The position numbers and the translations under genes were made by a program. The notes under the pieces were generated by a model. It worked only from the letters and a program-made list of their open reading frames with translations, was not told the DNA's origin and ran no database searches. Source: Thermoflexus sp. (GTDB lineage Bacteria > Chloroflexota > Anaerolineae > Aggregatilineales > Aggregatilineaceae). From it: DNA of 64,000 nt. This document shows, in pieces, positions 8,957-17,647 of the stretch (within the stretch, counting starts at the first letter, position 1; each line of letters starts with the position of its first letter). The DNA lies in the NCBI GenBank assembly GCA_020724465.1, contig DYGX01000002.1:186001-250000 (forward strand). The letters are read 5' to 3'.

Positions 8957-9742
8957 CTAGTCTCCCGACCCGAGAAAATGCTCGACAATCCGGAGAAATT
9001 CGGGGAGCCGCTCCAGATAAGCGAAATGCCCTGCGCCGCGGAACACTACCAGCCCGGCGTCGGGGATCAACGCTTCGAGGCGCTGCCCCTGCCAGAGTGG
9101 GGTGTCGGCGTCCTGGTCGCCCCAGATCAGCAGGGTAGGGGCCTGGACGCGCCGGGCATACGGGCTGAGATCGTCGCGGATCACGCGCACAAACGTCTCT
9201 TGCAGCGCGCCGGCCGTCAGGTAATCCTGCGAGGCGTACCGCTGGTTGTAGCGGCGCTGCAGCCACGCGCGGAGATCCGTCATGCCCAGTCCGTCCAACG
9301 TGATGCGCGCTGCCCGCGCGCCCGTGCTGCGCACCCGCTGCCACAGTGTGGGCGCTGTGGGGATCCCCGCGCTGCTCGCCAGAACCATTTTCCGCACGCG
9401 TTCCGGGTGATCTGCGGCGAGGACCAGGCCGATCCGGCCGCCGAACGAATGGCCGATCAGGTTAACGCGCGCCAGCCCGGCAGTGTCGAGATAGCTGAGC
9501 ACGAAGCGGCTGTAGTCGGTGACATCCCACGGGCGCGGCGGCAGATCGCTGCTGCCGAAGCCGGGCAGGTCCAAGACGTGAACCTGGTACCCGCGCGGCG
9601 CAAGCTGCTCGGCCACTGGCCAGAAGCTGCGGATCGCGCCGCCCCAACCGTGCAGCGCAACAACCGGCTGGCCGTCGCCCAGGACGGCGGCCCCAGCCGT
9701 AACCTCGCCAATGATCCGGCGAACAGGATGTGGCTCACTCAA
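8957..9742 (-). CDS. Alpha/beta hydrolase
   Basis: Serine hydrolase of the alpha/beta fold. The start is taken as TTG 9742, which overlaps the TGA of the upstream MurA-like gene (TTGA), giving 261 residues; the longer open frame upstream lies inside that gene. Visible motifs are the oxyanion HGWGG (31-35), the nucleophile Ser99 in GHSFGG, an acidic residue in GDQDADTP and the catalytic His in GAGHFAYLE. There is no signal peptide, so it is probably cytosolic. The specific substrate cannot be read from sequence. Its place inside a peptidoglycan-precursor operon, translationally coupled on one side and 6 bases from murF on the other, suggests a housekeeping link to envelope synthesis. Confidence 0.8.
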   Translation of the reverse strand: MSEPHPVRRIIGEVTAGAAVLGDGQPVVALHGWGGAIRSFWPVAEQLAPRGYQVHVLDLPGFGSSDLPPRPWDVTDYSRFVLSYLDTAGLARVNLIGHSFGGRIGLVLAADHPERVRKMVLASSAGIPTAPTLWQRVRSTGARAARITLDGLGMTDLRAWLQRRYNQRYASQDYLTAGALQETFVRVIRDDLSPYARRVQAPTLLIWGDQDADTPLWQGQRLEALIPDAGLVVFRGAGHFAYLERLPEFLRIVEHFLGSGD

Positions 9743-11004
9743 TGGTCGACAACCTCGATCTGCGCACCCAGCCCCACCAGTTTGCTGACGACATTCTCGA
9801 AGGTGCGGTCGATCAGCTCCGCGCTGTCGATGGTGACGCTGCTGTCGCGACAACAGAGCGCCGCCGCCAGCAGGGCCAGACCCGTCCGCACATCCGGCGT
9901 GTCGAGATATTCACCGTGCAGCGTAGACGGCCCCACCACGAGCGCGCGGTGCGGATCGCACAGCACGATCTGAGCGCCCATCGCTGTGAGCTTATCGACA
10001 AAGAGCAGGCGGTTGTCGAACAGCTTTTCATGAATCAGCGTCGTGCCCCGCGCCTGGGTGGCGATGACAACCGTCATGGCAACCAGGTCCGAGGGGAAGC
10101 CCGGCCACGGCGCGGTCTCGATTGGCACGTCTAGCTCTTCGGCGCTCTGCGAAACGGTCAGCGTCCCATGCGCGGGCACGAACAGGGTGCTGCCGCTCAG
10201 GAACAGATTGATCCCCAGGCGCGCGTAGACGCGGCGGATAAGTTGCATATCCGCCGGGTTAACATTCTCGATGGTCAGCGTCCCGCCGGTAATCGCGCCG
10301 ATAGCCGCGATGCTGGCAATCTCGATATGGTCGGGGCGCAGGGTGGTTTCTGCCCCTCTCAGTTCCTTCGCGCCGCGCACCACCACCCGGTTGGAGCCGA
10401 TCCCGTCGACCTGCGCGCCCATCATGACCAGCAGATGCTGCAAGTCCTGGATGTGCGGCTCGGATGCGGCATTGTGGATCACGGTTTCCCCGCCCAGGGC
10501 TGCCGCCAGCATCGAGACCAGAGCGGTCGCCGTCACGCTGGTTTGTAGCAGGATCAACTCGCGGCGCTCCCAGGGTTCCGCGCTCAGTTCGATCACGTCG
10601 CCGCTGATGTGCACGTCGCAGCCCAGATCGCGCAGAGCGGTCAGGTGCGTGTGCAGGCGGCTGAGCGGGTAGTCGACCTCAAACCGAGCGTGACGCCGCC
10701 GCGCCAGGATCGGCGCCAGCAGCAGCACCGCGCCGACCTGGCCCTCGGTCAGGTCCGGACCAAGCGAGCGCGTGAGCAGCTCCGGCGTCCGCAGACGGCA
10801 GGCGTCGTCCGGCACGATCTGCGCGCCGAGCGCCCGCGCTGCGTCGAGCATCAGCGCCGTGGTGTTGGTATCAGGAACGCCGCGCAAAATCACTTCGTCA
10901 TCGGTCAGCAGCGCGGCGGCGATCAAGGCGAGAGCGGCGTTGCTGTTGCCGGATGGTCGGAACGTCCCGCTAAGGGGGTGCCCGCCGTGGACGACAATAC
11001 GCAT
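9739..11004 (-). CDS. MurA-like enolpyruvyl transferase homologue, divergent
   Basis: Homologue of UDP-N-acetylglucosamine 1-carboxyvinyltransferase (421 residues, usual MurA length). The start at ATG 11004 has AAGGAG at good spacing. Conserved MurA features include the N-terminal beta-alpha repeat and the ETAPWPGFPSD segment carrying the Asp that matches E. coli Asp305. Two hallmarks are missing. The GxKNAAL motif reads GNSNAAL, so the Lys equivalent to Lys22 is Ser21. The LPGGCxIGxRPxDxH loop with the catalytic Cys115 has no recognisable counterpart, the region reading VDYPLSRLHTHL. It may be a paralogue with an altered reaction or a binding role. It is the first gene of the cell-wall operon and has a good promoter. 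Confidence 0.75.
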   Translation of the reverse strand: MRIVVHGGHPLSGTFRPSGNSNAALALIAAALLTDDEVILRGVPDTNTTALMLDAARALGAQIVPDDACRLRTPELLTRSLGPDLTEGQVGAVLLLAPILARRRHARFEVDYPLSRLHTHLTALRDLGCDVHISGDVIELSAEPWERRELILLQTSVTATALVSMLAAALGGETVIHNAASEPHIQDLQHLLVMMGAQVDGIGSNRVVVRGAKELRGAETTLRPDHIEIASIAAIGAITGGTLTIENVNPADMQLIRRVYARLGINLFLSGSTLFVPAHGTLTVSQSAEELDVPIETAPWPGFPSDLVAMTVVIATQARGTTLIHEKLFDNRLLFVDKLTAMGAQIVLCDPHRALVVGPSTLHGEYLDTPDVRTGLALLAAALCCRDSSVTIDSAELIDRTFENVVSKLVGLGAQIEVVDH

Positions 11005-11058
11005 CGACTGATTGGCTCCTTCGGGTGGCGCGTTTGCTCCAACACGCCTGCCGCGTGA

Positions 11059-11086
11059 ATTATACCAGGAAGGCTGCAAGGACCAA
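11059..11086 (-). promoter_or_regulatory. Extended -10 promoter of the cell-wall operon
   Basis: On the minus strand an extended -10 TGGTATAAT (hexamer at 11059-11064) is preceded by TTGGTC (11081-11086) at 16 bases. The distance to the MurA-like ATG is about 55 bases. It is the natural promoter for the five-gene peptidoglycan operon. Confidence 0.6.
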
Positions 11087-11230
11087 GGGCGGGGTGCCGG
11101 GACGCCAGGATGCATTCTGGCGCACGCAGGCGTGCCTCAAATGCGTGATAAGGAAATTTTGTATTTTCAAAACTGAAAATTATACTCATTCCGGTGTGCT
11201 GGCCGTGGCACCGCTTCACGACGGCGCGAT

Positions 11231-11260
11231 TTGTGGAGTTATTTATAATCGCTCTACAAT
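11231..11260 (+). promoter_or_regulatory. Weak promoter candidate upstream of the ACIII operon
   Basis: TTGTGG (11231-11236) and TACAAT (11255-11260) are 18 bases apart. A TATAAT also occurs at 11244-11249 without a good -35. This would leave a leader of roughly 270 bases, so the real promoter may lie nearer actA. Confidence 0.25.
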
Positions 11261-11539
11261 TGATCATGTACACCTCAAAAGGGGTGTCGTGATGGGCGAT
11301 TACTGTGGGCGGACGGGCGTACGCATTTTAACGGAACTATTTAAAGTCGCTCACAGCAGTAATGTGCTGTATAGTTACAGGCATGTGTCACGCGTCTCGC
11401 CGGCACAGGTACCAGGCGTATTCGTTATCAATCGAGGTTCGCAGGCGGCGGCACTCGTGCGTTTCGGGCGGGTGACCGGCTGTCCACGTATACCGCACCC
11501 GGTTCCAGGCGGTCATCGCGCACACAGAAGGGAGCTTAC

Positions 11540-12082
11540 ATGCGCATTATAAGTGGCTTATCATCCCGGCAGCGGCTTTTGGCAGGTGCCGTGGTGGTTG
11601 GCGGACTGGTGCTGATCGTGGCGGCAGCGGCGCTGCTGGTCACGAGCGGGCGATCCGATGCGGCCTCTGAACAGCCCCTGGCCTTCAACCACGAGATCCA
11701 TGCGCAGAAAGGGATCCAATGCCAGTTCTGCCATTATGGCGTCACAAAATCGCCCTCGGCGGTGATCCCAAGCGTTGAGCTGTGCATGGGATGTCACCAG
11801 AATATCCGGACCGACTCCGAAATCATCCAGGAACTCGCCGGCTACTGGGAGCGCCAGGAGCCGATCCCTTGGAAGCGAGTGTACGAACAGCCCAGCTACG
11901 TGTATTTCAACCACCGATCCCACATTGCCAGCGGCGTGACTTGCGGCGCCTGCCACGGCGATGTTGCCAGCATGACGGTGGCGCATCAGGTGGTGGAGCA
12001 CAACATGGGCTTCTGCCTGGACTGCCATGCCGAGCAAGAGAACAAAGAAGCGCTATACGACTGCGCGGTCTGCCACCGGTAG
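11540..12082 (+). CDS. actA: ACIII subunit ActA, pentaheme cytochrome c
   Basis: Pentaheme subunit of alternative complex III (quinol:cytochrome c/electron acceptor oxidoreductase). Residues 12-36 form one membrane anchor, and the rest is extracytoplasmic. Five CxxCH heme sites are seen at residues 61-65, 82-86, 135-139, 159-163 and 175-179, together with additional His residues (FNHEIH, FNHRSH, VVEHN) suitable as distal ligands, matching known ActA. An AAGGGAGC precedes ATG 11540. It opens the ACIII operon, and the heme chain would carry electrons from the ActB/ActC module towards periplasmic carriers. Identification is strong from the heme count, the anchor and the downstream genes. Confidence 0.93.
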   Translation: MRIISGLSSRQRLLAGAVVVGGLVLIVAAAALLVTSGRSDAASEQPLAFNHEIHAQKGIQCQFCHYGVTKSPSAVIPSVELCMGCHQNIRTDSEIIQELAGYWERQEPIPWKRVYEQPSYVYFNHRSHIASGVTCGACHGDVASMTVAHQVVEHNMGFCLDCHAEQENKEALYDCAVCHR

Positions 12083-12091
12083 GAGAACGCT

Positions 12092-14293
12092 ATGACACAG
12101 ATTACACGCCGTAACTTTCTCAAAGTCAGCGCGGCTGGAACGGCAACCGCGATCTTGACCGGCTGCGGCGGCGAGCGCTGGGTCGAGCTGGTCCCTTACG
12201 TGGTCGCGCCTGAGGAACAGCTCGCGGGGGTCCCGACCTATTTCGCCTCGACCTGCCGCCAGTGCCCGGCGGGGTGCGGCATCCTGGTCAAGATTATGAA
12301 CGGCCGCGCCGTCAAGATTGAAGGCAACCCGGAGCATCCGGTGAATCGTGGGCGGCTCTGCGCGCGCGGCCAGGCGGGCTTGCAGCTTCTCTACAACCCG
12401 GACCGCGTCCCTGGAGCGGTGGAGCAGAGCGAGCGCGGCTCGCGGCGGTATACGCCGATCGCCTGGAACGAGGCGATCAATCGCCTGTACGAGGGCCTCA
12501 ACGAGGCCGGCAGCCGGGTCGCGATCTGGCTCGGCACGACGACGTCGGGCCATCTGGTCGATCTGTTCACTTTGTTTGCAGACGCTATCGGCGCCCAGCC
12601 GCCGGTACGCTACGACCTCTACGCCGGGTACAACGGCTACAACGTCCTGGAGACAGCCAGCGAGGGCCTGCTGGGCACTGCTGCGCTGCCTGCCTATGAC
12701 CTGGCGAACGCGGATGTGATCTTCTCGTTCGGCGCGGATTATCTCGGCACGTGGCTGAATGCGACCGGCTACGGGGTGGGCTTCGGCCAATTCCGCGCTC
12801 AACCCTACGGCAAGCGCGGGGTATTCGTGCAGTTCGAGCCGCGGATGTCCAACTCGGGCGCGTCCGCCGACCGGTGGGTGCCGGTCCGCCCCGGCGACGA
12901 GGCGCTGGTTGCTCAGGCGCTCGTCCGCCTGATCGCCGATGAAGGAGTCGGCCCGGCGGAGCGCGTAGAAGCAGCGCGTGCGGCGGCAGCGGATGTCGAT
13001 CTCGAAGCGGCGGCGGCGTCGTGCCATCTCACGGTTGCCGAGCTGGCGGCTCTGGCGCGGACGTTCGCCGAAGCACAGCGGCCGGTCGCGCTGCCGGGTG
13101 CTGCGCTGGCCGGGCGAGACAACGCCCTCGCGGCGGTTGCGGCGGTCCAGACGCTGAACCTGATCGCGGGGACGATCGGGCAGCCCGGCGGGCTGCTGCC
13201 GGCGCAGGCGCTGGGCGATGCCGGTCTGCGCCCGGCGGTCACCTCGTCGTATGGGGATGCGCAGGCGCTGGTGGCCCGGATGCAGGCGGGCGAGATCGAC
13301 GTGCTGCTGGTGCACGGCGCCAATCCGGTCTATGAAATGCCGCCGGAGTCGGGCATTGTCGAGGCCCTGGCGAACGTCCAGACGGTGGTGTCCTTCAACC
13401 CGCTGGTGGATGAGACGGCAGTCTATGCGGACCTGATCCTGCCGGACCGCGTCTATCTCGAAGGCTGGGGCTATGAGGTTGTGACGCCGGCCCTGGGCGG
13501 ATTGCCGGTCGTCAGCAGCCAGCAGCCGGTCGTTGGACCGTTGCACGACGTGCGCGCAACCGGCGATGTTTTGCTCACTGTCGCACGCGGGTTGGCCGGG
13601 GCGGCGCAGGCGCTGCCCTGGGAAGACGAAGTGGCGTTCCTGCGCGAGCGCATCACGGCTCTGCCGGTGGGCGCCTTCGGAGGCGAGGGGCCAGACCTGC
13701 AATGGGCGCGCTTCCAGCAGTTCGGCGGCTGGTGGCCGGCGCAGGCGCCGCAGGCGGAGTTGCCTGACGTCGAAGTGGGGGGTGTGGCGCCAGTCGCCGC
13801 GCCGCAATACCAGGGCGACGAAGGCGAGTTCCCCTATCATCTGCATCTCTTCATGAACCCGCTGCTGGGCGACGGGCGCGGGGCCAGCATGCCCTGGCTG
13901 CAAGGCTCGCCCGACCCGATGACGACCATCTCATGGCAGACGTGGGTCGAACTGAACCCGGTTACCGCGGATGAGCTGGGGATCCAGACCGGGGACGTGG
14001 TGCGTGTGACGTCGCCATTCGGCACGGTCGAGGCGCCCGCTTACGTCTACCCCGCGATCCGTCCGGACACGATCGCCCTTCCGTTGGGGCAGGGGCACAC
14101 CGACTCCGGGCGCTATGCCCGCGATCGAGGTGCCAACCCGGTACGGTTGCTTGGCGGCGAGCCTGGGGACAACGGCGCGAACCTGATGTGGTCGAATGTG
14201 CGTGTGAAGATCGAGCGCACCGGGGAGCAGAAGTCGCTGGCTCGCTTCGAGACCACCGTCGAAGAAGCGGCTGATGCCCATCCGCCGATCTAG
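12092..14293 (+). CDS. actB1: ACIII subunit ActB, molybdopterin-oxidoreductase-like part (B1)
   Basis: Large extracytoplasmic subunit homologous to molybdopterin oxidoreductases, which in characterised ACIII lacks molybdenum. It starts with a twin-arginine motif (TRRNFLK) and a lipobox-like LTGC (Cys25), suggesting Tat export and perhaps lipid anchoring. Four cysteines (55, 58, 62, 90) are spaced as in the N-terminal [4Fe-4S] site of formate dehydrogenase-like enzymes. In ACIII systems where ActB is one polypeptide, this domain is fused to the four-cluster domain; here that domain is a separate gene 92 bases downstream. The GGAGAA-preceded ATG lies 9 bases after actA. Only the B1 part is present, so 733 residues is the expected size for half of ActB. 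Confidence 0.9.
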   Translation: MTQITRRNFLKVSAAGTATAILTGCGGERWVELVPYVVAPEEQLAGVPTYFASTCRQCPAGCGILVKIMNGRAVKIEGNPEHPVNRGRLCARGQAGLQLLYNPDRVPGAVEQSERGSRRYTPIAWNEAINRLYEGLNEAGSRVAIWLGTTTSGHLVDLFTLFADAIGAQPPVRYDLYAGYNGYNVLETASEGLLGTAALPAYDLANADVIFSFGADYLGTWLNATGYGVGFGQFRAQPYGKRGVFVQFEPRMSNSGASADRWVPVRPGDEALVAQALVRLIADEGVGPAERVEAARAAAADVDLEAAAASCHLTVAELAALARTFAEAQRPVALPGAALAGRDNALAAVAAVQTLNLIAGTIGQPGGLLPAQALGDAGLRPAVTSSYGDAQALVARMQAGEIDVLLVHGANPVYEMPPESGIVEALANVQTVVSFNPLVDETAVYADLILPDRVYLEGWGYEVVTPALGGLPVVSSQQPVVGPLHDVRATGDVLLTVARGLAGAAQALPWEDEVAFLRERITALPVGAFGGEGPDLQWARFQQFGGWWPAQAPQAELPDVEVGGVAPVAAPQYQGDEGEFPYHLHLFMNPLLGDGRGASMPWLQGSPDPMTTISWQTWVELNPVTADELGIQTGDVVRVTSPFGTVEAPAYVYPAIRPDTIALPLGQGHTDSGRYARDRGANPVRLLGGEPGDNGANLMWSNVRVKIERTGEQKSLARFETTVEEAADAHPPI

Positions 14294-14385
14294 CCGGGGG
14301 TGTGCACCTGTGCGGCGCAATCAAGATTCGAGACTGCCCGATCGAGGAAGCGAGCAGAGACGCTTACGGAAGAGGAGCCGCGGTA

Positions 14386-15093
14386 ATGGCTGAACACAAA
14401 TGGACTATGATCGTCGATCTCGACAAATGCACTGGCTGCCAGGCGTGTGTGGTGGCCTGCCACGCCGAGAACAACGTCCCCATCGCCAGCGAAACGGAAG
14501 TGGTGCGCGGTCGAGGGTTGCACTGGATCCGGATTGAGCGGTATTGGGAAGGCGAATTCCCGAACGTCAAGGCGAAGTTTCTCCCGGTCTTCTGCCAGCA
14601 GTGCGGCAGCGCGCCGTGCGAGCCGGTCTGCCCCACCTACGCGTCGTATCACAGCGAGCAGGAGAATCTGAACATCCAGGTCTATAACCGCTGTGTCGGC
14701 ACGCGCTACTGCGGCAACAACTGCCCCTACAAGGTGCGCTATTTCAATTACCGCGCGCCCGAGTTCGACGCGCCGCTCGAACAGCAACTCAACCCGGATG
14801 TCACCGTGCGCGGCGCGGGCGTGATGGAAAAATGCACCTTCTGCATCCAGCGCATCCGGCGCGCTGCCGAGACGGCCAACGCCGAGGGGCGGCCGATTGC
14901 CGACGGCGAGGTCCAGCCGGCGTGCGTGCAGGCGTGCCCGTCGGACGCGCTGATCTTCGGCGACAAGTACGATCCGGAGAGCCGGGTAGCCAGGATGACC
15001 CCGCACAACCGGCAGTTCAAGCTGCTGGAGCACCTGGGCACCGAACCCGCGGTTTACTACCTGAAAGGCGGTGAAACGCATGTTGGAGACTAG
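14386..15093 (+). CDS. actB2: ACIII subunit ActB, iron-sulfur part (B2)
   Basis: Ferredoxin-like subunit that would pass electrons through four iron-sulfur clusters. From ATG 14386 (AGAGGAG upstream) it has 235 residues; the upstream extension of the frame is not needed. Cysteine groups: 15/18/21/25, 70/73/78/82, 103/109/113 and 150/153/180/184. The third group reads CVGTRYC, with Thr at the place of one cysteine, which predicts a [3Fe-4S] cluster; three [4Fe-4S] plus one [3Fe-4S] is the complement known for ActB. There is no export signal of its own, so it may be carried out with its Tat-signal-bearing partner B1. It overlaps the start of actC. Confidence 0.92.
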   Translation: MAEHKWTMIVDLDKCTGCQACVVACHAENNVPIASETEVVRGRGLHWIRIERYWEGEFPNVKAKFLPVFCQQCGSAPCEPVCPTYASYHSEQENLNIQVYNRCVGTRYCGNNCPYKVRYFNYRAPEFDAPLEQQLNPDVTVRGAGVMEKCTFCIQRIRRAAETANAEGRPIADGEVQPACVQACPSDALIFGDKYDPESRVARMTPHNRQFKLLEHLGTEPAVYYLKGGETHVGD

Positions 15094-16537
15094 GACCGAA
15101 AACGCTCCCTTCTGGGAGCCGACGGTTCCCGAAGACGAGGTGTTGGCGCAGCAGGCGGCGCATCACCGCGACGAGTATCTGCTGCTCGACCCGCGGCCCC
15201 CTGCGGAGATAAACGCGCTGATGCTCGCCGCCATGCGCCGTACCGGCCCGGTTTTCTGGTTGCTGGTCGTCGGGTTGGGCGGCATGGTGGCGGCGCTGTT
15301 CACCACATGGGTCATTCAGATGTTCTACGGGATCGGGATCACCGGCCTGAACCGGTCGGTGATGTGGGGGCCGTACATCGTCAACCTGGTCTACTTCATC
15401 GGTATCGGCCACGCGGGGACGTTCATCTCGGCGGCGCTGCGCCTGATGCGCTACGACTTCCGCCGCCCGATCGCCCGTGCGGCGGAGACGGTGACGCTGT
15501 TTGGTCTGGCGATGGCGGCGCTGTTCCCGCTCATCCACGTCGGGCGCATCTGGAAGATCTACTATATGTTCCCCATCCCGAACCAGCGGGAGCTGTGGCC
15601 GAACTTCCGCTCCGCGCTGCTGTGGGACGCGACGGCGATCACCACCTACATGATCGGCAGTACGCTGTTCATGTTTGTGGCGCTGATCCCTGACCTGGCG
15701 ATGATTCGCGACCGCACGACAGGCCTGCGCCGCAAGATCTACGGGGCGTTTGCGCTGGGGTGGCGCGGCACAGAAGGCGAGTGGCACCGGCTTGAGGTGG
15801 TGAGCAATATCCTGGGCTTTGTCATCATCCCAGTGATGTTCTCCGTCCACACGATCGTGTCCTGGGACTTCGCGATGGCGATTCAACCCGGCTGGCACAG
15901 CACGATCTTCGGCCCGTTCTTCATCATCGGCGCGCTGTTTTCGGGTGTGGCGGCAGTGATCCTGGTTATGGTCATCGTGCGCAAGGGCATGCGGCTTGGC
16001 TACTTCCTGCGCGATGAGCATTTCAGCGCGATGGGCATTTTCCTGATGATCCTGGCGATGGCGTGGGTGTACTTCTACTTCGCCGAGTGGATAACCAATT
16101 GGTATGGCAACCTGCCGATGGAAGTGGCTCTGCAGGAGATGCTGACCGGCCCGCTGGCGCCCTTCTTCTACCTGATGTTGTTTGGCAACATCATCGTTCC
16201 GCTTGGGACGCTCTGGTCGCGCCGGGTGCGCACCTCGCTGCCGGCGATGTTCGTCATCGCGCTGTTTGTCCAGATCGGGATGTACATCGAGCGCGTGCTG
16301 ATCATTCCGGGCATGCTGTCGCGCAACGAACTGCCGTTCAACTGGGTGAACTACACGCCGCGCTGGCCGGAACTGCTGATCACCGCCGGAACCTTCAGCT
16401 TCCTGGCGTTTCTGTACATCATCTGGACGCGCGTGGTGCCCATCATTCCCGTCTGGGAAGTGTACGAGGGGCAGGCTCTCCAGGGCCGGCGGCGCGTGGG
16501 ACGCGCCATCCTTCCGACCCGGTCGGACCCCCACTAG
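15080..16537 (+). CDS. actC: ACIII subunit ActC, NrfD-like membrane protein
   Basis: Integral membrane, quinol-interacting subunit of ACIII, in the NrfD/PsrC family. About ten hydrophobic helices cover residues 55-455 after a charged N-terminal segment. The start is set at ATG 15080, inside the end of actB2, with AAAGGCGG upstream; an in-frame GTG at 15071 is possible. 485 residues fits ActC. No second NrfD-like gene (ActF) follows in the operon, so if the complex has two such subunits in this organism the other must be encoded elsewhere. Confidence 0.93.
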   Translation: MLETRTENAPFWEPTVPEDEVLAQQAAHHRDEYLLLDPRPPAEINALMLAAMRRTGPVFWLLVVGLGGMVAALFTTWVIQMFYGIGITGLNRSVMWGPYIVNLVYFIGIGHAGTFISAALRLMRYDFRRPIARAAETVTLFGLAMAALFPLIHVGRIWKIYYMFPIPNQRELWPNFRSALLWDATAITTYMIGSTLFMFVALIPDLAMIRDRTTGLRRKIYGAFALGWRGTEGEWHRLEVVSNILGFVIIPVMFSVHTIVSWDFAMAIQPGWHSTIFGPFFIIGALFSGVAAVILVMVIVRKGMRLGYFLRDEHFSAMGIFLMILAMAWVYFYFAEWITNWYGNLPMEVALQEMLTGPLAPFFYLMLFGNIIVPLGTLWSRRVRTSLPAMFVIALFVQIGMYIERVLIIPGMLSRNELPFNWVNYTPRWPELLITAGTFSFLAFLYIIWTRVVPIIPVWEVYEGQALQGRRRVGRAILPTRSDPH

Positions 16538-16546
16538 GAGGACGAC

Positions 16547-17599
16547 GTGGCTGACACACTCATTTTTGGGCTGTTTCCAAATGTCGATCCAACGGCGCGG
16601 GTGGTGGCGAACCTGCAAGCCATGGGCATCCCCGACGACCATGTCACGATTATGTCGGCCGTGCCCTATTCGTCCAAGTTCTTCGGACGCAGGCACCCGC
16701 GCACGCGCTTCTTGCCGTATGTAGCGCTGGGCGTGCTGGGCGGACTGGCGGTTGCGCTGTTCATCGCGGTTGGCACTCCGGCGCTGTATCCCATCAAAGT
16801 GGGCGCGCAGCCGGTGATCGCGCCGTTTCCGCCTACAGCGATCATGGTGTTCGAGTTTGTGGCGTTAGGGGCCATGATCATGGCGTTTGTGGGCTTTCTG
16901 CTGCAATCGCGGTTCCCGCGGCTCAGTCCGGCGATCTACGACGAGCGCATCACCGATGGCTATATCGGTCTGAGCGTGCGCGCCAGCGACCGCCTCGCCG
17001 ACGAGATCATCGACCTGTACCACGCGAACGGCGCGATCGATGTGCGGCGCGAGAGCGTCGCGCTGGCCGAACCGCAGAGGTACCGCCATCTGGCGTTCTG
17101 GGCCGTGCTGGGCGTGCTTGGGTTAGGCGCCGTGTTGGCGCCGCTCTTGCTCACGTATGACATCATCCGTATCCCCTGGATCAATACCATGTATCACTCG
17201 CCGGCGGTGGGGCCGCAGGAAGGTCCGCGCCTGGCCGCGCCCGAAGCGGCAGTGCCGTTCTCCGGCCCGCGGCTGGTGGCGGGGGAACCGGCGACGCTGC
17301 CGCTTGAAGCGACCGAGAACTCGCTGCAGCGGGGCGGGGTGCTATACGGCGTGTACTGTGCCATCTGTCACGGGTACCCCGATGGGACACCCGGCTCCCT
17401 GCGCGACTATTTCCCGGAGGTCCCCCCGATCAACAGCCAGCGCGTGCAAAGCCTGTCGCATGAGGACATCTTCGTGACCGTGACCAACGGTCTGAACCGC
17501 ATGCCCAGCCTGGCCGAGCAGCTCACGATCGGCGAGACCTGGGATGTGGCGAATTACGTGCTCAGCCTGGGCGAAGGCGCTGCGCCTGCCGGGCAGTAG
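16547..17599 (+). CDS. actD: ActD-ActE fusion: DUF3341 membrane protein with C-terminal cytochrome c
   Basis: Residues 1-175 match ActD (DUF3341): a small alpha/beta domain starting LIFGLFPN, with two membrane helices near 57-77 and 97-120. A third membrane helix (about 182-203) leads to a monoheme cytochrome c domain with C271-x-x-C274-H275 and a likely Met319 ligand in NRMPSL, resembling ActE. In characterised ACIII operons ActD and ActE are separate proteins, so this looks like a fusion. Start is GTG 16547 with AGGAGG at ideal spacing. The heme domain would face the outer side, together with ActA. Confidence 0.85.
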   Translation: MADTLIFGLFPNVDPTARVVANLQAMGIPDDHVTIMSAVPYSSKFFGRRHPRTRFLPYVALGVLGGLAVALFIAVGTPALYPIKVGAQPVIAPFPPTAIMVFEFVALGAMIMAFVGFLLQSRFPRLSPAIYDERITDGYIGLSVRASDRLADEIIDLYHANGAIDVRRESVALAEPQRYRHLAFWAVLGVLGLGAVLAPLLLTYDIIRIPWINTMYHSPAVGPQEGPRLAAPEAAVPFSGPRLVAGEPATLPLEATENSLQRGGVLYGVYCAICHGYPDGTPGSLRDYFPEVPPINSQRVQSLSHEDIFVTVTNGLNRMPSLAEQLTIGETWDVANYVLSLGEGAAPAGQ

Positions 17600-17647
17600 T
17601 GGATTCAATCTGGACGGGCAGCGCCCGGTACTGAACGGAGGTTCGTT

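Larger units (their letters stand above)
11005..11539. other. Intergenic region between the cell-wall and ACIII operons, no gene seen
   Basis: About 535 bases lie between two divergent operons. The centre (about 11140-11390) is clearly more AT-rich than its surroundings. It holds a promoter for the minus-strand operon, a weak plus-strand promoter candidate, a short inverted repeat with arms ATTTTC/GAAAAT (11163-11180) and another with arms ACAGCA/TGCTGT (11353-11370). A 175-codon open frame crosses it but lacks recognisable domains and a ribosome-binding site, and runs into the actA start. Confidence 0.6.

Noticed and set aside
11025-11552. Possible 175-residue gene before actA
   Set aside because: No domain, no ribosome-binding site, overlaps the actA start and crosses an AT-rich promoter region.
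12053-13903. 616-codon minus-strand open frame inside actB1
   Set aside because: Antisense to a confirmed domain-bearing gene; composition is Arg/Gln rich with no motif or ribosome-binding site.
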